Below, piece by piece: positions 1-8,417 of a stretch of DNA of 64,000 nt. Made by a program: the position numbers and the translations under genes. Numbering within the stretch: position 1 is the stretch's first letter; each line of letters begins with the position of its first letter. Origin of the DNA: Raineyella sp. LH-20 (GTDB lineage Bacteria > Actinomycetota > Actinomycetes > Propionibacteriales > Propionibacteriaceae); the NCBI RefSeq assembly GCF_033110965.1, contig NZ_CP137003.1, forward strand, positions 1,736,001 through 1,800,000, in the 5' to 3' direction. Below the pieces are notes generated by a model, which saw only the letters and a program-made list of their open reading frames with translations, was not told where the DNA came from and did no database searches.

Positions 1-935
1 ACGCGCTCGTGTCGGCGACCGGGGTGCAGAGCTCGGGGGCGGGCGACTGGGTACGGCGGCTGATCCGGATGGTGATCCTGCTGTTCTTCGTAGGAGCGTT
101 GGCGAGTGGCCGCCTGCACTTCCCCTCAATCATCAAGGGATTCGCTGCCGGTTTGGTGGCCAACGTCGTGTTGTTCTATGCCGGAGTCGCTCCGCACCCT
201 TACCAGGACTTCCTCACTGGCTTCGCCGGGGACAAGAACACGGCCGGTCTGGTGTACGCGATGGGCGGACTTCTTCTGCTGACAACGCTGAAGTCCCGGC
301 GGGAACGCATCGTCGTCTTCCTGGTCTTTGCCAGCCTCGTCTTCCTCACCGGCTCGCGCACGACCATGGCTGGGATGACGGCGGCAGCCCTGTGGATCAT
401 CTTCGCCGCCAGGCTGCCGGCCCTGTTCCGTCTAGGGATCGGTGGGCTACTGGTCTGGGGTCTGCAGTTCGGTGAGTCACGTTTTGCGAGGATCGGGATC
501 TTCGCCGACCGGTCGGGGACCGACTGGTTCCGGGAGCAGATCGCGACAGCAGTGACGGAGAAAGTCGCCATCACTCCGCCCCAGGGCCTTGGGCTCGGTG
601 AGGCCTACGTGAACATTCCGCAGGGAATGTTCTTCTTCCACAACTCCTACGACACCTTGTTTGTCGAGGGCGGCTATGTCGCCTTGATCCTTGTGGTAGG
701 CATCACCCTGCTGGCGGCCCTTCGGCCGTTCCGGGCACCGACCGTTTCGTGGACCGAGCTGGTGGTGGAGGGGGCGACCATCACCCTGCTCGTCTGTGCC
801 TGGCAGCTGGGTGAAGTGTTCCTCACTGTGAGCTGGGCGCTGCTGGTCGCGGCTGGTCTGCAAGCGGCACTGATGAGGCGCGCCGACGCTTCCGGGGGTG
901 AGCTGGGGGAAGAGACCGGTATTCCACTCCCCTGA
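1..935 (+). CDS. O-antigen ligase / Wzy-type polymerase family protein (5' truncated by window edge)
   Basis: Polytopic inner-membrane protein of the O-antigen ligase/polymerase (Wzy_C) type, expected to polymerise or ligate a lipid-linked glycan outside the membrane. The frame is open to the left edge, so the GTG at 9 need not be the start; about 308 residues are visible. Hydrophobic segments alternate with short loops. The family-typical serine/arginine stretch LTGSRTTMAGM (about residues 113-123 from the GTG) precedes a long extracytoplasmic loop containing GLGLGEAYVN, and HNSYDTLFVEGG opens the final membrane helices, as in known ligases. It runs convergently into the leftward glycosyltransferase operon, 61 bp from its last stop. 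Family call is good; polymerase versus ligase cannot be decided. Confidence 0.75.
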   Translation, partial: ALVSATGVQSSGAGDWVRRLIRMVILLFFVGALASGRLHFPSIIKGFAAGLVANVVLFYAGVAPHPYQDFLTGFAGDKNTAGLVYAMGGLLLLTTLKSRRERIVVFLVFASLVFLTGSRTTMAGMTAAALWIIFAARLPALFRLGIGGLLVWGLQFGESRFARIGIFADRSGTDWFREQIATAVTEKVAITPPQGLGLGEAYVNIPQGMFFFHNSYDTLFVEGGYVALILVVGITLLAALRPFRAPTVSWTELVVEGATITLLVCAWQLGEVFLTVSWALLVAAGLQAALMRRADASGGELGEETGIPLP

Positions 936-996
936 GCTGGCGGCAGCGCGAGGCCTCGGCTGGCCTGTCCTGCACATCCTGTGAGGTGGGAATGGC

Positions 997-1935
997 TCAG
1001 AAGTCCGCCCGCGCCTGGTCGGCGTGGACATACCCCGACACAGCGGAGCCCTCCACAGTCAGGGCGACGAGCTTTCGCGCCAGAGGATCGGGCAGCATGC
1101 CGAGCCGACCGTCCAACCGCTCGGCCGCAGCCATCAATCGTGTCTTGTCCAGCCGTCCGATCGCCCGGACAAGGACGTTCCACGGGCTTCGACCTGGCGG
1201 GATCGCTGCGGGCAGATGCTCGTTGCCGTGCTTGGCCTCGAAGATCCGCCGCGCGGCGCCGGAGTGGAAGGCTCGTTTGGCCCGCGACTCTACGGATTGG
1301 GCGGCGGCGTGGTGCGGCGTGGCCAGCTCCGGGGCGAGCACGATCCGGACGCCGGCCTCGTGCAGCCGGAAGCCCCAGTCGACGTCCTCCCAGCCGTACG
1401 CCCGGTAATCAGAGTCGTACGGTCCGACCCGGTCGTACGTCCCGCGGGTGACCGACACATTTCCGGCCCAGTAGCGCCATGCGGCGTCTGGGGAACCGGC
1501 GTAGGCATCTGACCGGAACCGTGTGTCGCTGGGACGTCCATACACGCGGGCATAGGGGGAGTCGGGGAAGGAATTGAGATAGATCCCGACCACCCCCACC
1601 GGCTCATCGTGGTGACGTGCGATCAACCGGGCCACGTAGTGCGGACCGGGCTCCAGGTCGTCGTCACAGCGGGCCAGGATCCGGCCCCGCGCGGCCTCGA
1701 AGCCGGCGTTGAGGGCGCTGACCCGGCCACGGTTCTCGGGAAAGACGATGGTGCGGACCGGCAGGTGGGCGTACGAGGCCAGGACCTGCTCGGAGTCGTC
1801 GATGTCGCCGTCGAGCACGATGACAGCCTCCCAGGAGCGATTGCTCTGTCCCTCCAGTGCCCGCAGCAGGACCGGCAACCGTGCGGCGCCCGCCCGGGAC
1901 GGGACGACGATCGAGACGTCGGGGGTGGGCGTCAT
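997..1935 (-). CDS. Glycosyltransferase family 2
   Basis: Inverting GT-A transferase, probably adding one sugar to a lipid-linked glycan at the cytoplasmic face. The 312-residue product opens with the family 2 nucleotide-binding strand (VSIVVPSRAG, from residue 8), has a metal-binding DDD at 91-93 and an ED acceptor-side motif in GWEDVDWGF (about 181-189). The ATG at 1935 was chosen over a longer upstream frame because AAAGGA sits just before it and its ATGA overlaps the stop of the preceding glycosyltransferase, implying translational coupling. It is the last gene of the leftward operon. Sugar specificity cannot be inferred. Confidence 0.85.
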   Translation of the reverse strand: MTPTPDVSIVVPSRAGAARLPVLLRALEGQSNRSWEAVIVLDGDIDDSEQVLASYAHLPVRTIVFPENRGRVSALNAGFEAARGRILARCDDDLEPGPHYVARLIARHHDEPVGVVGIYLNSFPDSPYARVYGRPSDTRFRSDAYAGSPDAAWRYWAGNVSVTRGTYDRVGPYDSDYRAYGWEDVDWGFRLHEAGVRIVLAPELATPHHAAAQSVESRAKRAFHSGAARRIFEAKHGNEHLPAAIPPGRSPWNVLVRAIGRLDKTRLMAAAERLDGRLGMLPDPLARKLVALTVEGSAVSGYVHADQARADF

Positions 1936-2972
1936 TGCTGTCCTTTCGCCGGGAGCACACCCAGCTCGGTGAGAAGGGTCGCGAGGCGGTCCCGGGCGGC
2001 GTCGGGGGAGTAGTGGGTCTCCCATCGGCGCCGGGCATGCGCCACGTACGTCGTGTGGGCGGCGGGCACGGCGTCCTCGAGGGTCTCCATCAGGCTCACC
2101 GGGTCGCCGCCCCGGGCGACCCAGGGGTGGTCGGGGCCGGCCACCTCGGGCAGTGCCCCGGCGTCGCTGATGACGAACGGCACCCCTGACGCCATCGCCT
2201 CGGCTACGACAAGCCCGAACGACTCGGCCCGGACCGAGGGGAACACTGCCAGGTCCACCGCGGCGAAGAAGTCGCGGCGATCCATCCAGCCGCGCCGGTC
2301 GGTGATCGGGGCCAGCGGGGCGAGCGCCTGCTCGACCAGGCGCTGGTCCTCCGGGCTGACGAAGTGGGGTGCGCCGGCCAGCAGCAGGCGCACCTTGCCG
2401 GGGTGGCGCTTCTCCAGGCGGCGTACGGCCTCCGCCAGCACGAGGATGCCCTTGTCAGGCGACAGCCGTCCGATGAAGCCGAGCACCACCGGTGCATCCT
2501 CTTCGCGACGACGAACGATGACGTCGAGTGAGGCGGTCCAGTTGGGCAGTGCCGTGGTGCCGGGCAACCGGGAACGCATGAACTCCGAGGGGACCACGGC
2601 CTTCGCACTGCCGGCCGCGCTGATCAATCCGGCCGGGCCTGCGAGGCCGCGCGGGCGCTGGTGTAATTGCACCACGCGACGCGGATGACCTGTGGTGGCC
2701 AGCGAGGGCACCAAGCCATGGCACCACAGCAGTCCTTCGCGCTCGTGCCTGTCCCAGCGACGCAGGTTGGGGATGTACTCGCTCCTGTCGCGCCCGGTGA
2801 TCCCGGTGGCCGGGAAGCCGAGTTCGCCGGATCGCCGCAACACCGGGGACGCGTCCGGCGCCACGATAGCGACGTCCAGCCCCAGCTCGCGCGCCAATTG
2901 GGCCATCAGGAGAAGCATCACTTCGCCTCCGCCGATGGCCCCGTTGTTCGCGGCGAGGGTCAGGTCAGCCAC
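1932..2972 (-). CDS. Glycosyltransferase family 4 (GT-B)
   Basis: Retaining GT-B transferase of about 346 residues. A short N-terminal domain (LAANNGAIGGGEVML near the start) is followed by the C-terminal donor domain with GFIGRLSPDKG and the E-x7-E signature in ESFGLVVAEAMASGVP. The open frame extends far upstream, but that part is only the antisense-like shadow of the neighbouring gene. The GTG at 2972 is preceded by GGAGAGGCC and overlaps the end of the upstream transferase by 13 bp, so it is preferred. It is coupled to the next GT2 gene by ATGA. Confidence 0.82.
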   Translation of the reverse strand: MADLTLAANNGAIGGGEVMLLLMAQLARELGLDVAIVAPDASPVLRRSGELGFPATGITGRDRSEYIPNLRRWDRHEREGLLWCHGLVPSLATTGHPRRVVQLHQRPRGLAGPAGLISAAGSAKAVVPSEFMRSRLPGTTALPNWTASLDVIVRRREEDAPVVLGFIGRLSPDKGILVLAEAVRRLEKRHPGKVRLLLAGAPHFVSPEDQRLVEQALAPLAPITDRRGWMDRRDFFAAVDLAVFPSVRAESFGLVVAEAMASGVPFVISDAGALPEVAGPDHPWVARGGDPVSLMETLEDAVPAAHTTYVAHARRRWETHYSPDAARDRLATLLTELGVLPAKGQQ

Positions 2973-4048
2973 GGCCTCTCCTTCGCGGTCGCGGCCGACG
3001 CGTAGATGCCAGCGAGACGGGCCGTCATGTCGGAGCATGACGGCCAGGAGTCGGGAAGAGTCGGACGACGGGCGATGGTGAGGCCCTGGTCGACGAGGAC
3101 GGCGGCGATAGCTTCGGGGTCGTCGCGGCCGACCAGGCACCGAGCCGGGAGGATCTCCGGGTTGCCGCCGACAGGCGTAGCGACCACACCGACGCCCGCT
3201 GCGACGGCGTCGAGCAGGCTGTAGGAGCAGTTCTCCCACACCGACAGCTGGGCCAGCACGTCGGTGCGGGACAGCTGCGCGGCGGCGTCGACGAACCCGG
3301 GGAACTTGACCGCATCGTCGATGCCCAGGACCCGGCTGCGTCGGACGAGCTCGTCGCGGAGCGGCCCCTCCCCGGCGACCGTGAGCCGGGCGTCCGGATG
3401 GTCGGCCAGTACGACGGCGAAGGCGTCCAACAGTTCCGGCAGGCCCTTCTCCGGGGAGAGCCGAGCCAGGGAGGTGATCCGCAGTCCGGGGGCACGGTCG
3501 TTGGCCGCCGGGTCCGGCGCGGGACGGTCGACACCGTTCGGCAGCACGGTGATCGGCCGGCGTGGGTGCCACTTGGCCTGCATGGCCCGCGCGGTGGCGG
3601 CCGAGACGGCGATCAGGGCGTCGAACCGGGCGAGTCGGGCGCGGTGGGCGGCCGCCGCGGCGGCGGAGCGGACGGACGAGCCGTGATAGACCCGGTCATC
3701 GGCGGCGATGCCGTGCTCGGTGGAGATCAACGCGGCGGGGCCCCGCGCGATGGTGGCGGCGGTCAGGTCGGCGAAGGCCAGATGGGTGTGCACCACGTCC
3801 GGCCGCAGCCGGCTGACGGCGTGGGACAGCGCTCGCCGGGACGCCGCCAGACCCGCCTCGGGGCCGAACGACTCCACCAGCGTCGGGACCCCGAGGCCAT
3901 GGAGCCGATCGCTCAGCGGACCCGCCGGGGTGAGGACGACGATCCGCCACCCGGGGATCCCGGTCCGTACGACGTCCAGGACGTGCCGGGCCACGCCGCC
4001 GATGGCCCCCACAGGCACCACCCAGAGTGCTGTCCCCCCACCGGCCAT
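2960..4048 (-). CDS. Glycosyltransferase family 4 (GT-B)
   Basis: GT-B transferase of 362 residues. The N-terminal Gly-rich loop is VGAIGGVARHVLDV, the usual acceptor-domain start of GT4 enzymes. The donor domain carries SLARLSPEKGLPELLDAF and AGEGPLRDEL. The catalytic E-x7-E region reads ENCSYSLLDA, so the second acidic position is Asp rather than Glu. The ATG at 4048 has a strong GGGAGGG seven bases or so upstream. It lies between the unassigned GT-B-like gene (14-bp gap) and the next GT4 (13-bp overlap). Role: one sugar-transfer step in the surface-glycan pathway; donor unknown. Confidence 0.83.
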   Translation of the reverse strand: MAGGGTALWVVPVGAIGGVARHVLDVVRTGIPGWRIVVLTPAGPLSDRLHGLGVPTLVESFGPEAGLAASRRALSHAVSRLRPDVVHTHLAFADLTAATIARGPAALISTEHGIAADDRVYHGSSVRSAAAAAAHRARLARFDALIAVSAATARAMQAKWHPRRPITVLPNGVDRPAPDPAANDRAPGLRITSLARLSPEKGLPELLDAFAVVLADHPDARLTVAGEGPLRDELVRRSRVLGIDDAVKFPGFVDAAAQLSRTDVLAQLSVWENCSYSLLDAVAAGVGVVATPVGGNPEILPARCLVGRDDPEAIAAVLVDQGLTIARRPTLPDSWPSCSDMTARLAGIYASAATAKERPWLT

Positions 4049-4062
4049 CTGTCCCTCCCCTG

Positions 4063-5121
4063 TCAGCCCGCTGAGTGCCGCAGCCAGTCTCCCACAGCGA
4101 GCGCCGGTGGCCGGTCAGGTTCTGGTGGTGGTGGGGTGGGTGCCTCGCCGAGCCTGTGCATGCCGTAGCGGTCCCAGAATTCGATCAGCCAACGAGGCGG
4201 CCGGCCGAAGTCGACCCAGGCCGGGATGCCGCGGGCGGCGGCCTCGAGGATCCCGGTGGAGAAGACGCCGACGACGGGCGCCTCGACCTGCGGGAGGGGC
4301 CCACCGTCGCGATCGATCGTGATGCCGCGCCGCTGCCACCACCGGTGGATCGACCGTGACAGGATGTCGCGTTCCTGTGGATGCGGACGGTAGATCGCAG
4401 TGGTGCGCAGAACGGTCCGCTGTGCGGCACCGGCCATCCGCCGGCGTCCGATCTCGGCACCGTGCAGTTGGCCGAGGTAGATCGGGCGACGGCCGGCCCA
4501 GGTGATCATCCGCTCCTGGGACAGGGCCTCAGCCTCGGGAACCCGTGCTTCCCAGAAGAGCTGGGAGCCGATCACCTCGACGGTCACGTCGGTGCGACCG
4601 GATCGCCAGAAGTCGCCGTCGGCCGCACTCCACGCCAGCAGGTGGGCGCCGGCAGGCAGCGGCGGAGCCATCGGGACGAGGAGCCCGTGCTGCACGACCC
4701 CGAAGGGAAGGCCACGTCGAGACGCGAGGTCGTACGCCGCGGCTCCCCTCGGGAGAAAGTGCCCGGCCGCCAGGACCGTGGCGATGCTGTCCAAGGTCTC
4801 ATCAGCGGAAGGGTCGGTGATCGTCTCCTCGCGCCAGGGGTGGTCGGGAAGCCACCTGGTGGCAGGCTCAGGAGAAAGCACTGCCACCTCGTCCAGCGGC
4901 AGGTGGTGTACGGGGGCCAACAGAGCGGCCCGCTGACTCGACGACAGCGACTCCACGGCGATCAGGATCCGCGGGTGTTCACTGCCCGCGGTGAGGTGGA
5001 ACCGCTCCGGCTCCGGGTGTCGTGCGGCGCGGAGCTGGCCGATCAGGCCCCGTACTCCGCGGCGGCGGGTCTGCCAGCGCTGCCAGGCGGCGAGGTCGGA
5101 CGGATGGATCAGGCCCACCAC
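4063..5121 (-). CDS. Uncharacterised GT-B-like protein of the glycan operon
   Basis: A 352-residue soluble protein that I cannot place with certainty. It has no GT2 or GT4 signature. It does have an HP element (YRPHPQERD, about residue 245) followed by FSTGILEAAARGIP (about 290-303), which is the spacing of HP and S/T motifs in bacterial GT-B transferases of the polysialyl-/CDP-glycerol-dependent kind. QHGLLVP near the middle resembles the acceptor region of such proteins. A GTG at 5121 overlaps the stop of the upstream CgeB-like gene by 13 bp. The context of coupled transferases supports a glycan role; a nucleotide-sugar-modifying enzyme is the main alternative. Confidence 0.55.
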   Translation of the reverse strand: MVGLIHPSDLAAWQRWQTRRRGVRGLIGQLRAARHPEPERFHLTAGSEHPRILIAVESLSSSQRAALLAPVHHLPLDEVAVLSPEPATRWLPDHPWREETITDPSADETLDSIATVLAAGHFLPRGAAAYDLASRRGLPFGVVQHGLLVPMAPPLPAGAHLLAWSAADGDFWRSGRTDVTVEVIGSQLFWEARVPEAEALSQERMITWAGRRPIYLGQLHGAEIGRRRMAGAAQRTVLRTTAIYRPHPQERDILSRSIHRWWQRRGITIDRDGGPLPQVEAPVVGVFSTGILEAAARGIPAWVDFGRPPRWLIEFWDRYGMHRLGEAPTPPPPEPDRPPALAVGDWLRHSAG

Positions 5122-6110
5122 TGCTCCACCTCTCGCATCCGGTGGTCGAAGGTGTGCTCGGCGAGGGTGCGGCGGCGGGCCTGTTCCCGCAGGCCGGAGG
5201 CCCAGGCGGTGTCGACGGCGGCGCGCTGGCTCAGCTCGATCGCCTCCTCAGGGGAGGTGAAGACCGCGACCTCCCGGCCCGGCTCGTAGAACTCGGTGAC
5301 GTCGGGGCGGTCGAGCAGTTGGACGGCGCCGACGCCGCAGGCTTCGAAGGTGCGCATGGTGAAGCCGTCCTGGTCGTGGTGCATGTTGACCGTGGCGGTG
5401 CTGCCGGCCATGATCCCCCAGGCCTCCGCCAGCGGGACGTCGCGACCAGCCGCAAGAGCGGGCCGGTGCCACTGCCAGGTCCGTAGCCGGTCGATCGGGT
5501 GATGTGACCAGTCCCGGCCGTACGCGCGCACGGGCACCCCGGCGGCGGCGAGCTGGGTGAGCAGCTCCTCCCGGTTGGCATAGCGGGCACCGACGAAGGT
5601 CACCGCCGGCACCGGGTGGGGGATCAGCGCCGCAGCCGGATCGTACGCGTTGGCGAGGAAATGGGTGGTGAAGCCGCGGTCGGCCAGGGCGGCGACATCG
5701 AGATGACTGTACGAGGCGATCGGACCGACCCGACGGAGCCGCTCGTCGGTCCACCGGGTGCGCCGGTACTCGTCGTAGAGCCACAGCAGTGATCGAGCGC
5801 CGACTGTGTCGATGGCGTCCCAGTACTCCTCGGTGAGGGTGTCGCCCTTGATGGTCAGGACCACGTCCGGCCGGGCTTCACGCACGGCAGCGGCCGCCGC
5901 CGTGGTGTGGCTGGCGGTCAGCGCCGAGGAGCCCTGCAGACCGACCCTGGTGGGCAGCTCGTACCGCAGCTTGTGGTGGAGCTTCGCTGTGCCGGTGGCC
6001 AGCTCGTCGTAGCGGAAGGCAGTGGCCTCGTGCCCGAGGCGACGCAGGGCACCGATGACAGATCGCCAGTAGCCGTGGAACGCGGGCGTCACCAGCAGCA
6101 CACGTGCCAC
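5109..6110 (-). CDS. CgeB-like glycosyltransferase
   Basis: A 333-residue GT-B-type protein of the CgeB / Glyco_trans_1_2 group. It begins ARVLLVTPAFHGYWRSVI, has LLWLYDEYRR in the middle and VTFVGARYANREELL at the domain junction. The C-terminal donor domain contains VNMHHDQDGFTMRTFEACG, where GFTMRTFEA is the hallmark of this group. Start choice: the frame is open upstream, but GTG at 6110 has GGGGGAGAG before it and lies two bases past the upstream gene's stop, so the 69 preceding residues are excluded. Expected to transfer a sugar in the surface-glycan pathway. Confidence 0.75.
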   Translation of the reverse strand: MARVLLVTPAFHGYWRSVIGALRRLGHEATAFRYDELATGTAKLHHKLRYELPTRVGLQGSSALTASHTTAAAAAVREARPDVVLTIKGDTLTEEYWDAIDTVGARSLLWLYDEYRRTRWTDERLRRVGPIASYSHLDVAALADRGFTTHFLANAYDPAAALIPHPVPAVTFVGARYANREELLTQLAAAGVPVRAYGRDWSHHPIDRLRTWQWHRPALAAGRDVPLAEAWGIMAGSTATVNMHHDQDGFTMRTFEACGVGAVQLLDRPDVTEFYEPGREVAVFTSPEEAIELSQRAAVDTAWASGLREQARRRTLAEHTFDHRMREVEQWWA

Positions 6111-6112
6111 AG

Positions 6113-7036
6113 TCAGCTCTCCCCCCGGAGCAGGGACAATTCGTAGCGAAATGTAGCCCACGGGGTGATGTCCCGGCCAGATGCGCGTCGTCCGGCGTTC
6201 CACGCCAGGTTGATGACCGACGCGACGGTGAGTGCGGCGACCAAGGAACGTCGTCCGCCCGGGTAGCCGTCGGTGGACCACTTGTCGGCGTATCGCAGGC
6301 GCGAGGTGACCAGCCACCGGCGGCGCTTCTGCGGGTCGGACGAGCCGCCGCCCTCGTGCTCGGCGGTCACCCCGCCGAGATAGACCGACGGGATGCCGCG
6401 GTCACGCAGACGACGTTGCAGGTCGACTTCCTCGGCGTTCATATGGAAGTCCTCGTCGAACCCACCCACCTCGCGGAACACCCGGGTCGGCATCAGCAGC
6501 GCGGCGCCCATCACCCAGTCGACGACCTGGGTGGCCTCACCGGTGGCCCTCGTGTCGTGGCCGACGGCCTCGTGAAGGGGACGCAGGTGACGCCAGCGGG
6601 CGAGAGGGATCAGCCATTCGACGAACTGGTGACCGACGGTCGGAAAGTGGCGCCCTGGCCACGCCTCCGCACCTCGGCTGTCCAGGATCCGTGGGGCGGT
6701 GACGGCATCACCCCACGGTGCGGCGGCGGTCAGCCAGTCGGTGACGAAGCGGTCGGAGACGGTGAGGTCGCTGTTGAGAATCATCAGCCAGTCGCCGGTC
6801 GCCCGTTGGACCCCGGAGTTGACCGCACTGCCGAAGCCGCCGTTGACAGGCCGTCGGACGACGGTGATCTCGTCGTCATCGGGATAGGGCTCCGGGGAGG
6901 CGTCGTCGGACACGATGATCTCGAGCTTCTCCGTCGCCGTCTGGGATCGGAGGGACGCGACCAATGCCTGGGTCGGTCCTGCGCTCCCATAGTGCGGAAT
7001 CACGATGGAGACGGTCGGATCGGATGTTCCGGGCAT
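6113..7036 (-). CDS. Glycosyltransferase family 2, rhamnosyltransferase-like
   Basis: A 307-residue GT-A enzyme resembling bacterial rhamnosyltransferases. Visible are TVSIVIPHYG at the start, the NSD form of the metal-binding motif in LMILNSDLTV, and the C-terminal GGFDEDFHMNAEEVDLQRR with its acidic pair. A short hydrophobic segment near the C-terminus (VAALTVASVINLAW) suggests membrane association. The ATG at 7036 is preceded by GGGGGA and leaves a 53-bp gap; a TTG at 7093 would instead overlap the upstream stop but adds 19 residues with no homology look. Confidence 0.8.
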   Translation of the reverse strand: MPGTSDPTVSIVIPHYGSAGPTQALVASLRSQTATEKLEIIVSDDASPEPYPDDDEITVVRRPVNGGFGSAVNSGVQRATGDWLMILNSDLTVSDRFVTDWLTAAAPWGDAVTAPRILDSRGAEAWPGRHFPTVGHQFVEWLIPLARWRHLRPLHEAVGHDTRATGEATQVVDWVMGAALLMPTRVFREVGGFDEDFHMNAEEVDLQRRLRDRGIPSVYLGGVTAEHEGGGSSDPQKRRRWLVTSRLRYADKWSTDGYPGGRRSLVAALTVASVINLAWNAGRRASGRDITPWATFRYELSLLRGES

Positions 7037-7089
7037 TGCTCTGTTTCCCCCAGTCCGGACAGTTGCATGCTGATGCAGATGAACGTACG

Positions 7090-8415
7090 TCAATGAGCTT
7101 CGTTCCTGGAGATCAGCCCGGGCGATCCGTGCTCGCCATTCGAAAGGCTGTGGGAACCGGGGGCGAGGTAGATCGACCGGACCTTCTCGACGAAGGTCTC
7201 TTGCCCGTAGCGGCCCTCGGCCCAGCGCCGCGACGCGGCGGCCTTGTGTTCGGCCTCCGACGCGTCGTGCAGGACGGCGATGATCGCTGAGGCGAATTCG
7301 GCGGGATCGTCGGTCACCGCCGTGAGGACGGCCCCGTCTCCGATGCCTTCGGCACCCACGGTGGTGCTGACAACGGGCGTTCCGGCGAGGAGGGCTTCGA
7401 TCGTCTTGAACTTCACCCCCGCTCCCGTCAACAAGGGGACGACAGCAAGCGTGGCTTGTGCGTACTCCCCCCAGAGGTCGTCAACGAACCCGGTGGCCGA
7501 GGCGTTGTCGACGCCGTCCGTCAACGATGCGGCAGCCCCGTCGGGGTCAGCCCCGACCAGTCGCAAGCGAACCTGAGGCTCCGCCTGTTGGACGACCGGC
7601 CAGACAGTCGCCAGCAGCCACTCCGCGGCCTCAAGGTTGAAGCGGCGCGCGAAGAAGCCGACGAATATCACCGTGGGGGGCATGATCGGGCTTCGCGTGA
7701 GTACGTCGGGTGAGCCTAACGGCGGATCGACGACAACGACACGCTCGCGGCGGGCAACGCCGCGCTGATTCTCCAGCAGGAGACGGTCCTTGTCGCTGAA
7801 GACGATGGTGTGGTCCAGATGGCGTGCAGCGGCCACTTCGAAGCGCTTGGCGATCCAGGCTCCGACCATCCATCGGGCGCGACGAAGCCGGCCGACTTTG
7901 GATGCTGCCACGCGGCGTAGCCGCTGTGAATCGACGTCGTGAAAGGTTCCGATCAACGTCGCTCGTGGGTTCAGCATCCGCAGCAGCGGCCACAGACGAC
8001 CGTATTCCGACCATTGGATATCGATCACGTCGGCTCCGGTCATCAACCGCCGCGATTCTCGATTCCATAGCAAAAGGAAGACATAGGAGAGATCTGGGCA
8101 TCCTGGGTCGACCCGGTACAGGGAGTCCTGAAGTCTTCGCGCCAAGGCCGAGATCGTACGCTGCGCCGTTGTCGACGGTTTCAGTAGTAGGTGTGGCGGC
8201 ACCTGACCGCTGTCGTCGTCGCATGCGGCCAGATTTGCGGCGCTTTCCGTGGAGAGGACGACTACATCCGCGGAGTCTCGAAGGACCTCGGTGAGTTGCC
8301 ACACGTATCTTCCGCCGGCGTGCGGGATGCTCGGGTGTGGCAGTTTTGGCGAAATCATGAGAATTCGGGTCTGCTGTAGGGGTGCCGAGAGGTTGGCGGA
8401 GGCATTTTCGAACAA
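7090..8415 (-). CDS. Glycosyltransferase family 4 (GT-B), TTG start
   Basis: A 441-residue GT-B protein. The N-domain opens LMISPKLPHPSIPHAGGRY; the donor domain starts VIFVGFFARRFNLEA and ends with LLTGAGVKFKTIEALLAG followed by TPVVSTTVGAEGI, typical of GT4 enzymes that modify surface polysaccharide. The start is a TTG at 8415: GGAG lies seven bases upstream and the codon sits just after the TGA of the preceding gene. The open frame runs 60 residues further upstream but that part is unlike protein and is excluded. Base composition is a little less GC-rich than the housekeeping genes further right. Confidence 0.78.
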   Translation of the reverse strand: MFENASANLSAPLQQTRILMISPKLPHPSIPHAGGRYVWQLTEVLRDSADVVVLSTESAANLAACDDDSGQVPPHLLLKPSTTAQRTISALARRLQDSLYRVDPGCPDLSYVFLLLWNRESRRLMTGADVIDIQWSEYGRLWPLLRMLNPRATLIGTFHDVDSQRLRRVAASKVGRLRRARWMVGAWIAKRFEVAAARHLDHTIVFSDKDRLLLENQRGVARRERVVVVDPPLGSPDVLTRSPIMPPTVIFVGFFARRFNLEAAEWLLATVWPVVQQAEPQVRLRLVGADPDGAAASLTDGVDNASATGFVDDLWGEYAQATLAVVPLLTGAGVKFKTIEALLAGTPVVSTTVGAEGIGDGAVLTAVTDDPAEFASAIIAVLHDASEAEHKAAASRRWAEGRYGQETFVEKVRSIYLAPGSHSLSNGEHGSPGLISRNEAH

Positions 8416-8417
8416 TG

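Noticed and set aside
1936-2025. N-terminal extension of the last GT2 in the operon
   Set aside because: The 30 extra residues are Pro/Arg-rich and overlap the upstream gene; the ATG at 1935 has a good ribosome site and stop/start overlap.
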